From assembly GCA_021809365.1 (NCBI GenBank), contig JAKBAC010000085.1:1-14414 (forward strand): a stretch of 14,414 nt of DNA. Reading direction: 5' to 3'. A program made the position numbers and the translations under genes. This DNA is from Planctomycetota bacterium. Its GTDB lineage: Bacteria > Planctomycetota > Phycisphaerae > WQYP01. Under the pieces are notes generated by a model. It saw nothing but the letters and a program-made list of their open reading frames with translations. It had not been told where the DNA came from and made no database searches. Positions 1 to 6,733 of this stretch are shown piece after piece; positions within the stretch are counted from its first letter, which is position 1; the number at the start of each line of letters is the position of its first letter.

Positions 1-74
1 ATTCGGCTTGTCACCCCGGCATGTGCGATTGCAAGCCAAGCAAGGTCCCCGATCCGGTGAATATTCCGACTAAA

Positions 75-1811
75 TCAGGCCGTTTTCCGTTTACGCAGCA
101 ACAGTAGGCCCACACCGGCGGCCGCAAACAACGCCACCGTGGCGGGTTCAGGGACAGCAACTGTGATAGTTCCGGCGAGGTTGTTGTAATTCACGCTGTA
201 ACCGGTGCCCAATCCAGTGGTGGTCAGGAACGTGCCCGTGAGGTCACCCGGTGTAAATGTGGCAATGGTATAGGAACTGCCATCAAATCCGCCGGTCAAG
301 GGAGTAAGATTCAACACGCTGTTGGCACCGAGGGTCAGGCCGCCGGTAATCGCCAACAGGCTGCTGGCCCCCGCCGCGCCGATATTGATGGACATTGTCC
401 CCTCGTTGTCAACATTACCGGTGACCGTCAAGCTGCCGGTCATGCTCACGGCGGGATCTCCGGGAGAAAGCGTGCCATTATTTGTAATATTGGCGGTGAT
501 GGTTCCGTTACCCGCCAAGGTGCCGCCATTCCCCGCAGCGAAGCGCATATCTGATTCTGCGGTGGCGACGCCAACGGCGGTGGCGTCCACCGTAATTCCG
601 GTGGAATTTGTGACTGCACCGTCCAGAACCAAAGTGCCGCCGTTAACTTCCGTACTGCCAGCGAAGCTGTCGCCTCCCTGAATAGTCAGTGAGCCCGAGC
701 CGATCTTGTAGAAATTCGCTTCGCTGCCCGTTGCCCCGGACAGCGCACCGGCGAAGGTCGTGCTGGCATTGGTACCGCCAATAACATAATTGAGAACGTG
801 ATAAGGAGGGCCCCCATAGGAAAAGCCACTTATCGTGCTGTATTGTGTCCCCGTCAGCGCCCCAATAACCGCATTGACTCCATTGAGCGTGGAATCGTGC
901 TGTTCATTATCAAAGGAAAAGGTCAAAGAGTCGGTACTGGTTCCATCGAGATTCAATGTGCCGTTATTCAGATAAAATCCTCTGTTGCCGTTGGCATTAT
1001 GTGCTGAAAGCGCGTTATCAATACCGTTAAACCCAAGGTTCGCGTTATTATCGGTTGCCGTGACATTCACGGTTCCCGTAAAGGCCGACCAGTCCCCGCC
1101 GACATTATTTCTGACATAATAAGCAACCAGGTTCAAGGTGCCGCCCCCGGTTAGTGTGGCTGCGGGGGCCGTGGCGGTGGCGGTGTCACCGCCGAGTGAT
1201 CCGTACTTGGTTGCGGAGCTACCCCCGACGATAATCGTCCCGGTATCGCCCGTGTTGATCACAAGACTATTGTTAATCGTCGCGTTCGTGTTGTTGTTCA
1301 GCGTTCCGCCGTTAAAACTGATCGCACCGGTACCCAGTGCCGCCGCGCTGTCCGCAAGCAAGGTACCACCATTTAGACTTGTGCCGCCGCTATACGTATC
1401 AGGCGAATTGAGCGTAACGGTCCCCGTATAACCCGTATCGAGAGTCAGGCCTGAGGTACCCGAAATGCCGCTGGTATCGCCGGTAAAATTGGTAAGGCTA
1501 TAGCTACCGGCACCCGATGCAAAATCCACTGATGCGGGGCTGACACCGGAACCGCTTCCGACCACCGGCGCGGTGGTGGTCGCGCCGCCGGAGAACTGCA
1601 CGCCTGAGCCATCGGTGTAGGCAACACCATTGGTGCTGCTTGTGGAATCATTCCAATTTAGGTCCGTGGCAGTGGTGTCCCAGTGACCGTTCGTGGCACC
1701 CGTCCAGACCAATGTGTCGGCACGAATGCCGTTACTTGCCTGGGTCATCAGCGCGACGCCGGTGACCGTAATTGCGGCCAATGCCAATAATTGAGTGTTA
1801 CGCAGTTGCAT
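75..1811 (-). CDS. PEP-CTERM-sorted surface protein with autotransporter-associated beta-strand repeats
   Basis: This 578-residue protein is rich in Gly, Thr, Ser and Asn. An N-terminal signal peptide (about residues 1-31, hydrophobic core LLALAAITVTGVALM) precedes a long low-charge beta-repeat region. Two stretches fit the autotransporter-associated beta-strand repeat: about 138-160 (TYSGGTSLNGGTLLADSAAA) and about 371-399 (core FAGSTEVNGGTLVLDG). The C-terminus is a typical PEP-CTERM signal: Pro-Glu-Pro at 554-556, a hydrophobic helix, then the basic tail RKRK. Family knowledge says such proteins are exported, then processed and anchored by an exosortase or archaeosortase-like enzyme; none is in the window. 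The ATG at 1811 was chosen because GGAGG lies 8 nt upstream; a longer frame would begin at a TTG inside that ribosome binding site. Its ligand or role cannot be told from sequence. It follows the GH2 gene on the same strand 368 nt away, so co-transcription is uncertain. Confidence 0.9.
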   Translation of the reverse strand: MQLRNTQLLALAAITVTGVALMTQASNGIRADTLVWTGATNGHWDTTATDLNWNDSTSSTNGVAYTDGSGVQFSGGATTTAPVVGSGSGVSPASVDFASGAGSYSLTNFTGDTSGISGTSGLTLDTGYTGTVTLNSPDTYSGGTSLNGGTLLADSAAALGTGAISFNGGTLNNNTNATINNSLVINTGDTGTIIVGGSSATKYGSLGGDTATATAPAATLTGGGTLNLVAYYVRNNVGGDWSAFTGTVNVTATDNNANLGFNGIDNALSAHNANGNRGFYLNNGTLNLDGTSTDSLTFSFDNEQHDSTLNGVNAVIGALTGTQYSTISGFSYGGPPYHVLNYVIGGTNASTTFAGALSGATGSEANFYKIGSGSLTIQGGDSFAGSTEVNGGTLVLDGAVTNSTGITVDATAVGVATAESDMRFAAGNGGTLAGNGTITANITNNGTLSPGDPAVSMTGSLTVTGNVDNEGTMSINIGAAGASSLLAITGGLTLGANSVLNLTPLTGGFDGSSYTIATFTPGDLTGTFLTTTGLGTGYSVNYNNLAGTITVAVPEPATVALFAAAGVGLLLLRKRKTA

Positions 1812-1858
1812 GGGATATTCCTCCAAAAAATTGCTCTCGTATCAGATAGAGCAGAAAC

Positions 1859-1889
1859 AAAAAAAATAGCCAAGCTGACACATTGTCAG
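1859..1889 (-). terminator. weak terminator-like hairpin with T-run
   Basis: Read on the minus strand, a perfect 6-bp stem CTGACA/TGTCAG with a 3-nt loop (1875-1889) is followed after 8 nt by eight Ts (1866-1859). It sits just after the stop of the small ORF ending at 1902 and 48 nt before the PEP-CTERM start. The stem is short and the T-run is not adjacent, so this may be a weak terminator or simply leader structure of the downstream gene. Confidence 0.3.
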
Positions 1890-1901
1890 TCGTAATTCAT
1901 C

Positions 1902-2099
1902 CTAAGTAATGGCAATCATTCCCGGAGAACCCGGTATTTGAATGCTGCCGCTTTCGGGGTATCCGGGCAAAGAATAAAACCCACGTTCTTCGACGGCGTC
2001 AGCCAGTCGAAGAACGGCACCCCGAAGCTTTCCTTCCAGACAACCCTCCACGAGTTGTTTCGTCTGAAAATAAGTATGAACTAATTGTAGGGCGGCCAC
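1902..2099 (-). CDS. hypothetical 65-residue ORF of doubtful coding status
   Basis: A GTG-initiated frame of 65 residues sits between the GH2 gene and the PEP-CTERM gene. The translation reads like ordinary protein: an N-terminal helical part (LQLVHTYFQTKQLVEGC), an acidic-basic middle (LADAVEERGF) and a Gly/Pro-rich end. I do not recognise the family. No Shine-Dalgarno precedes the GTG, and the frame is closed by an upstream stop at 2145-2147. The GTG itself lies in the left arm of an inverted repeat (2098-2123). It could be a small real gene, the C-terminal remnant of a larger gene cut by a mobile element, or chance. Confidence 0.25.
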   Translation of the reverse strand: MAALQLVHTYFQTKQLVEGCLEGKLRGAVLRLADAVEERGFYSLPGYPESGSIQIPGSPGMIAIT

Positions 2100-2137
2100 A
2101 AGTGGACTTTTGTCACCACTTGTTGTACTTTTGTCAC
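2098..2137. repeat. 21-bp-spaced direct repeats with an embedded inverted repeat
   Basis: The 11-mer ACTTTTGTCAC occurs at 2106-2116 and again at 2127-2137, exactly 21 bp (two helical turns) apart. The first copy forms the loop of a perfect 8-bp inverted repeat, ACAAGTGG (2098-2105) and CCACTTGT (2116-2123). Phased repeats of this type suit either cooperative protein binding or the end of a transposable element (IS21-family ends carry multiple internal repeats). No transposase gene is present, so both readings are inference. Confidence 0.55.
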
Positions 2138-2179
2138 ATCTACGTTATTGCGACAAATGCTGCGCGAGGACGTTTTCGA

Positions 2180-4861
2180 TTAACGCATTGGCTGGCGGCC
2201 GAGTGGTTTCATTGTTATTTCTGCCGTTGCAGTTTTCAGGCCGGGGGATGTGGCGCTAAGGTGGATGATGCCGGGCTGTGTGCCGGCCCGGATGATGACC
2301 AGGCAATAGCCGTTAAAGGCACTGCGCTGTGAGGCGTCATCGGGTTGGTGACAATCAGGATTGCCATTGCCTACGCCAATAATCTGGGCGTTGGATGAAA
2401 TATGAAACTGCACATGATTGTCCGCGGTGGGCACCACACGCCCCTGACTGTCACACATGGCCACGCGTACAGCGTCGGCGTCCATGCCGTTGGCGATCAG
2501 GCTTTTGTGCCACGGCATAAGTTTTATTTCCGCAGGGTTGCCGGTGGTTTGTACCTTGGTGGTCATGATCAGTTTGCCATTGGTATACCCACGGGCCATC
2601 AGGGTTCCGGGATGATACGGCACTTCCCATTGAATATGGCCATATTGCGGCATGGGCTTGGTGCCCAGGCTTTTCCCATTAAGCAGCAGTTGGACTTTGT
2701 GGCAATTGCTGAAGCACCAGACCTGCACCGGCCGGCCCGGGGCAGCCGGAGCGTTCCAATCCGGGAAAATATGCAGCACAGGTTTGTGGGTCCACCAGGC
2801 TTTGTAAAAATAATAGTTGTCCTTGGGGAAGCCGCAGGTGTCCATGGCCCCAAATTGCGAGCTGATCGCCGGCCAGCCAAAGGGTGTTGGTTCACCGCGG
2901 TAATCAAAACCGGTCCAGTCAAACCCGCCGGCCATAAAGGGCCGCTTCATATAGGCCTGCCACCACGCTTCCGCTGAAGCTCCCCACTTAGGCCAACGCG
3001 TATCATACGCCGGCAGCGCGACGTGCCTGTGGCTTTCCACATACATTCCGCGTGTGGTCATGGTGCTGGCGGTTTCCGTGCCGATCATCGGTTGATAGGG
3101 ATGGCCCAGATGATAAGGCGTTAAGTGGCCATCGAGATAATTGCATCCCTGTACATTGATCACATGCGAAAAGCCCTGTCCCCAATGGCCGTTCATGGCA
3201 ATGGTGCATAGGCGGCTGGGATCCAGACTATGCGCTTCGCGCTGCATGGTATGCAGAATCCGCGCCCCCCAGTAGGTCCCCTGCACGCCCATTTCCTCAT
3301 TCCCCAGCGACCAGAGAAAAATAGAGGGGTGGTTGCGATCGCGGCGAATCATGCTGCGTAATTCTTCCAGAATCTCCGGCGTGCAGCCAAATCGCCGATT
3401 TTCATCCAGCACCAACATGCCGAGTTTATCGCAGGCATTCAAGAGGGCCGGCGAAGGTGGATTGTGGGCCGTGCGCCAGGCATTGCATCCCATTTTTTTC
3501 AACAATTCCACGCGGTAATATTGCAGACTGTCGGGCACGGCGATGCCGACGCCGGCAAAATCCTGATGGTTGGCGGTGCCTTTGATTTCGACATGCTTGC
3601 CATTGAGGAAAAATCCCTTATTCGGACTGAAGCGCAATGTCCGAATGCCAAAGTTGGTGCGATAAACATCCATAGCTTTACCGGCAACGGCAACCCGCGA
3701 CAGAAGATGATACAAATAAGGATCATGCAAGGACCAGAGATGGGCGTGGGCCAGAGGGATGAACTGATAAACCGTGCGGCTCTGTTTCGGCTCAAGGTGT
3801 AAGGCGATCACCGACTGGGCGACATTTTTGTGATTCCCGTTAACAATCTGTGACGTTAGCGCACAATCCACGCTGTGGTGCGAATCATTACGCACTTTGG
3901 TTTGAATGATGATATCGGCGTGATCGCCACTGACCTGCGTGTGAACGTAGGTTCCCCAATGCGCGATATGCACAGGCCCGGTTACCACCAGCCAGACATC
4001 ACGGTATATTCCGGCCCCTTCGTAAAACCAGCCTTCCATCCGACTGGCATCCACCCGCACCACCAGCGTGTTACGAGCACCATAGCGAACCCATTTGCTG
4101 ATGTTGTAATAAAAGCTGGTGTACCCACTGACATGCCGTCCAAGGCAATGGCCATTAAGCCATACCAGAGAATTCCGGAACACACCGTCAAAATCCACGC
4201 GCAGGGTTTTGCCCTTATCTGAAGCGGGGATAAACAAGTTGCGGCGATACCAGCCGATGTCGGTTTTGGAATTTAGATCCTTGGAGCCGTGGCCCGTGTT
4301 GCCATGTTTACTGAAGGGCAGACTTACCACCCAATCCTTTGGGAGCGTGATCTTTTTCCAGGCCTGATCCTTAAACTTCGGCTGCACCCAGGAAACGTGA
4401 TCTCCCAAGCCCGTGCGGGCGGGATGCGTAATGGGCCAGGAGGATTTGATCCATCCATGGAAGTTACTGTCGCCGTAACGCACCGGATCGCTGCGGCGCG
4501 ATTCAAACTGGGCATGTTGCACAATATCGGCAGCACTTAGCTTATCCAGCCGGGAAGCTTCGGGATAATTGAAAATATTCTTCCCTTTGATAACCGCATC
4601 ATGCGGATCACCCAGCGTAAATCGCCAGTGGGCATTCAGCGATATTTTTTCCCGTGCGGAAGCTTTGGCGGCCTGCGGCAATAAAGTAGTAAGCACTGCA
4701 AATGCTCTAACAGAAAATAAATAAGCGCAATAGGCAGTGCGGCCCGGGCCAGAGTTAGGGCGATCGGGTCTTGATGAAATTGGAAAATCAAAGCCGATTC
4801 TCTGGGAAAATGCCCAGATAATTTCCATGAAATAATTTTTCGCGTGCGTGGCCATTTTCAT
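2180..4861 (-). CDS. glycoside hydrolase family 2 enzyme, beta-galactosidase-like, exported
   Basis: The 893-residue protein has GH2 architecture. A sugar-binding jelly-roll domain (about 75-300, with GWYRRNLFIP and WLNGHCLGRH) is followed by an Ig-like domain (about 300-405). The TIM-barrel catalytic domain (about 406-695) holds the acid/base Glu522 in SLGNEE and the nucleophile Glu596 in MIGTE. C-terminal DUF4982-like and Ig-like beta domains (about 696-885) resemble large Bacteroidetes/planctomycete GH2 enzymes. Activity is probably beta-galactosidase or a related exo-glycosidase on plant or algal polysaccharide; substrate cannot be assigned. A hydrophobic stretch (about 43-69, ending AAKASA) looks like a signal peptide, but about 42 residues precede it, which is unusually long. 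The ATG at 4861 has AAAGG 6 nt upstream; Met12 (4828) is an alternative. The first codons include an inverted repeat (TCTGGG/CCCAGA, 4801-4818). The gene faces away from the plus-strand genes starting at 5445. Confidence 0.9.
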   Translation of the reverse strand: MKMATHAKNYFMEIIWAFSQRIGFDFPISSRPDRPNSGPGRTAYCAYLFSVRAFAVLTTLLPQAAKASAREKISLNAHWRFTLGDPHDAVIKGKNIFNYPEASRLDKLSAADIVQHAQFESRRSDPVRYGDSNFHGWIKSSWPITHPARTGLGDHVSWVQPKFKDQAWKKITLPKDWVVSLPFSKHGNTGHGSKDLNSKTDIGWYRRNLFIPASDKGKTLRVDFDGVFRNSLVWLNGHCLGRHVSGYTSFYYNISKWVRYGARNTLVVRVDASRMEGWFYEGAGIYRDVWLVVTGPVHIAHWGTYVHTQVSGDHADIIIQTKVRNDSHHSVDCALTSQIVNGNHKNVAQSVIALHLEPKQSRTVYQFIPLAHAHLWSLHDPYLYHLLSRVAVAGKAMDVYRTNFGIRTLRFSPNKGFFLNGKHVEIKGTANHQDFAGVGIAVPDSLQYYRVELLKKMGCNAWRTAHNPPSPALLNACDKLGMLVLDENRRFGCTPEILEELRSMIRRDRNHPSIFLWSLGNEEMGVQGTYWGARILHTMQREAHSLDPSRLCTIAMNGHWGQGFSHVINVQGCNYLDGHLTPYHLGHPYQPMIGTETASTMTTRGMYVESHRHVALPAYDTRWPKWGASAEAWWQAYMKRPFMAGGFDWTGFDYRGEPTPFGWPAISSQFGAMDTCGFPKDNYYFYKAWWTHKPVLHIFPDWNAPAAPGRPVQVWCFSNCHKVQLLLNGKSLGTKPMPQYGHIQWEVPYHPGTLMARGYTNGKLIMTTKVQTTGNPAEIKLMPWHKSLIANGMDADAVRVAMCDSQGRVVPTADNHVQFHISSNAQIIGVGNGNPDCHQPDDASQRSAFNGYCLVIIRAGTQPGIIHLSATSPGLKTATAEITMKPLGRQPMR

Positions 4862-4993
4862 GAGGCACCTTTCAAGTGTTTATTCCAAAACTGCCACAAC
4901 AATAAACACGTTACGCAGAGTGTGTTGTTGGCTCGATCAATAATGTCTCTTCCCGCCCGTATGGCGCATGGCACCCGCCGGATTTTTTATCAC

Positions 4994-5020
4994 GTTATAC
5001 GCGCCGGTAACAGGCGTCAA
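4994..5020 (-). promoter_or_regulatory. candidate gh2 promoter overlapped by a 16-bp palindrome
   Basis: On the minus strand TTGACG (5020-5015) and TATAAC (4999-4994) each match the sigma70 consensus at 5 of 6 positions. Their spacing is 15 bp, shorter than optimal. The perfect palindrome TCAAGCCGCGGCTTGA (5017-5032) overlaps the -35 box and could be an operator. The leader to the gh2 ATG would be about 125 nt. The same bases belong to the plus-strand terminator-like structure, so the palindrome has two competing explanations. Confidence 0.35.
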
Positions 5021-5060
5021 GCCGCGGCTTGATTTTCTGATAATCACGCCTGTTTTTTTT
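5009..5060 (+). terminator. plus-strand rho-independent terminator-like hairpin without an upstream gene
   Basis: Outer arms AACAGGCGT (5009-5017) and ACGCCTGTT (5046-5054) pair over 9 bp. They enclose a second perfect hairpin (5018-5031, CAAGC/GCTTG arms). Eight Ts follow at 5053-5060, the first two shared with the stem. This is a textbook intrinsic terminator shape on the plus strand. No plus-strand gene precedes it: the upstream DNA is the gh2 leader and gh2 itself in the other direction. It may end a small RNA or an antisense transcript, or be part of a structured leader. Confidence 0.5.
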
Positions 5061-5074
5061 GATGAATCACGGCG

Positions 5075-5147
5075 ATCGTGACGGGGGAGAATACCGCGTA
5101 CCATTGAATTGCATTCCGCGACCAACTCAACGCTGCCGCATTGAGCT
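5075..5147. repeat. dispersed intergenic repeat, copy A
   Basis: This 73-nt stretch matches 8069-8141 in the same orientation and with the same total length. The best part (5113-5147) is identical at 32 of 35 positions and contains conserved arms CTCAA (5126-5130) and TTGAG (5141-5145) around a 10-nt loop. The first 16 nt match at about 14 positions, while the middle is diverged. Similarity fades out after about 30 further nt. It lies in the gh2/5445 divergent region and carries no plausible gene. Orientation as a functional element is unknown; on the minus strand both copies lie upstream of a coding region. Confidence 0.6.
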
Positions 5148-5170
5148 ACGGGACGTTTCGGGGTTGGGCG

Positions 5171-5204
5171 CGCAACACAGCAATAGGTAAATGTGCTGTG
5201 TGCG
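5171..5204. other. strong hairpin in the divergent intergenic region
   Basis: CGCA-A-CACAGCA (5171-5182) pairs with TGCTGTG-TGCG (5194-5204), giving 11 base pairs with one bulged A and an 11-nt loop. It lies 24 nt after repeat copy A and about 240 nt before the gene at 5445. No T-run follows, so it is not a terminator. It could be part of a structured RNA or a protein-binding palindrome. In the rest of 5205-5444 I see only the ribosome binding site AGGAG at 5430-5434. Confidence 0.45.
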
Positions 5205-5444
5205 ATGGCGTACACTGTGCCAATTCCCCCGGGGCGAAAGATGCGTGGGGCGTTGCCGCGGGGATCGTTGAAATGTATGCTTCGGCGGTTAAATATTTCC
5301 CCAGTCATTTTCTCTGGGTTATTTTCCTTGCCGAATCGGCCCGGTACGATTACTGTATGAGAGGCGGAGGTCGCGCCGGAACCGGTGCGGTGGACGCCAG
5401 TGATAATTTGACGGCTCGGACTCACTATCAGGAGACAGGCGTTT

Positions 5445-6092
5445 ATGGCGAAAAAACACTCAATGATGCGTTTCAGTTTGGCCTGGATGCTGGCCGCCGT
5501 GTTCTTCACAGCGGGAGTTGCCTGCGCGGGGGCGAAAAAACCCTATCCCACTGTGAACATGCTGCGTCATGGATGGCAGTTGAGTTTTGTGTGGCATAAG
5601 CCGCATCGGATATATGTGGCGGTGGGCCATGGCATCAGGCGCAATTTGCGCGAATTCTGGTTTATGCGGTACACGGTTACCAATAATACGCATCGGGACA
5701 TTTTTTTTATCCCCAGTTTTGTGCTGGCCACCGACACCGGTAACGTGCTGCGCCCAGTAACCGGCCTTTCACCGCGGATACTGGATAAAATTCGCACGGT
5801 TACCGGTGATCAATTTATCATCAGCCCCGGACTTATCGCCGGCAAATTGCTGCAAGGGGATGACAATGCAAAAGACGGCGTAGCCGTCTTCACCAATGTT
5901 CCGTTTAAGGCCCGGCGATTCAAGATTTTTGTATCGGGCCTTTCCGGGGACACCGCATTACAGAAAAATCCTCTGACCCACAAAAATGTGGTATTGCATA
6001 AGACTCTGCAACTGAATTTCTGGATACCGGGACAATCGGTGCGAATTGTTCCGCAACCACAGTTTGCCGGAAAAAGATGGGTGATGCGATAA
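5445..6092 (+). CDS. secreted protein of unknown function
   Basis: This 215-residue protein has a signal peptide (about 1-30: basic start, hydrophobic LAWMLAAVFFTAGVA, then CAGA). A cysteine at 27 follows GVA, so a lipoprotein is possible, but the lipobox is poor. The mature part looks all-beta: alternating hydrophobic strands such as FWFMRYTVTNNTHRDIFFIP (72-91) resemble the conserved core of Ig-like extracytoplasmic domains in which a polypeptide strand is followed by an N-N/T turn. I cannot name the family. AGGAG lies 10 nt before the chosen ATG; a second in-frame ATG at 5463 would shorten the n-region but has no better site. The yqgE-like gene follows 86 nt downstream on the same strand and may share its transcript. 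The envelope location is inferred from the signal sequence only. Confidence 0.75.
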   Translation: MAKKHSMMRFSLAWMLAAVFFTAGVACAGAKKPYPTVNMLRHGWQLSFVWHKPHRIYVAVGHGIRRNLREFWFMRYTVTNNTHRDIFFIPSFVLATDTGNVLRPVTGLSPRILDKIRTVTGDQFIISPGLIAGKLLQGDDNAKDGVAVFTNVPFKARRFKIFVSGLSGDTALQKNPLTHKNVVLHKTLQLNFWIPGQSVRIVPQPQFAGKRWVMR

Positions 6093-6119
6093 GCCTGAGG
6101 TGGTACACGCCGCATCACA

Positions 6120-6176
6120 GGTCAGCACCGGTTGCAAAGGCCGTTAAGCTGACCGCACGCGGCTGAAGGTGTCAGC
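6120..6176 (+). promoter_or_regulatory. mutually exclusive hairpins around the yqgE ribosome binding site
   Basis: The segment GCTGACC (6148-6154) can pair upstream with GGTCAGC (6120-6126, 7 bp, 21-nt loop). Its first six bases can instead pair downstream with GTCAGC (6171-6176, 17-nt loop). The second hairpin encloses the AAGG (6166-6169) that serves the ATG at 6179. Such alternatives could set translation efficiency, but no ligand-binding motif is recognised and short repeats like these can be fortuitous. Confidence 0.3.
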
Positions 6177-6178
6177 AG

Positions 6179-6733
6179 ATGGATACATCTCTTCAAGGCT
6201 ACCTGCTGATTTCCATGCCTAAGCTGCATGACCCACATTTTTTTCATTCGGTGGTGTTGCTGTGCCGGCATGATGAAGACGGAGCGATGGGCGTGGTGAT
6301 CAACCGCCCCTTAAAAATTACCGTTCGGCAGGCATGGAAGCAGATCAGTGAGACTTCCTGCGAATGTGATCATCCGCTGTATCAGGGCGGTCCATGCCCC
6401 GGCCCTGTCATGGCGCTTCATACGCTTCCCGACGATGCCGATGCAGCGATATCTTCCGGCATTTACCTGACCATTAACGGTGACACCCTTCAAAATCTTG
6501 TCAATCGCAAAATGAATGCGGTAAAATATCTGGTGGGCAATGCGGGATGGACGGCGGGGCAGCTTGAAGAGGAAATCCGCAGCGCTTCGTGGCTGGTCGC
6601 GCAAGCCACAACCGACCACGTATTTCATGCCCAGGAAGACCAATGGCTTAATTTGTCGCGCCTGGTTTCACTGCAGGCTTCAAAACAACAGATCAATCCC
6701 GGCACAATTCCTTCGGATCCGTCGATGAATTAA
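6179..6733 (+). CDS. yqgE: YqgE/AlgH family (DUF179) protein
   Basis: The 184-residue protein has the usual family length and landmarks: the opening GYLLISMPKLHDPHFFHSVV (7-26), GAMGVVINRPL (35-45), LYQGGPCPGPVMALH (67-81) and GNAGWTAGQLEEEI (120-133), followed by the family's characteristic Trp (WLV, 138-140). Members are widely conserved cytoplasmic proteins of uncertain biochemical role; AlgH was first linked to alginate regulation in Pseudomonas. The ATG at 6179 has AAGG 9 nt upstream within a possible hairpin. It is downstream of the secreted-protein gene on the same strand. Its TAA (6731-6733) interlocks with the stop of the opposing phosphofructokinase gene, leaving no room for a separate terminator. 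The C-terminal 15 residues after the conserved domain are polar and probably disordered. Confidence 0.92.
   Translation: MDTSLQGYLLISMPKLHDPHFFHSVVLLCRHDEDGAMGVVINRPLKITVRQAWKQISETSCECDHPLYQGGPCPGPVMALHTLPDDADAAISSGIYLTINGDTLQNLVNRKMNAVKYLVGNAGWTAGQLEEEIRSASWLVAQATTDHVFHAQEDQWLNLSRLVSLQASKQQINPGTIPSDPSMN

Noticed and set aside
322..681. 119-residue Val/Pro-rich plus-strand frame within the PEP-CTERM gene
   Set aside because: Antisense shadow of the Gly/Thr-rich beta repeats, with no start signal.
4937..5509. 190-residue minus-strand open frame in the divergent region
   Set aside because: No ribosome binding site, composition unlike its neighbours, and it runs across the terminator-like hairpin, repeat copy A and the start of the better-supported plus-strand gene at 5445.
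5141..5599. 152-residue plus-strand open frame
   Set aside because: Overlaps the secreted-protein gene in another frame, lacks a ribosome binding site and shows no protein-like domain pattern.
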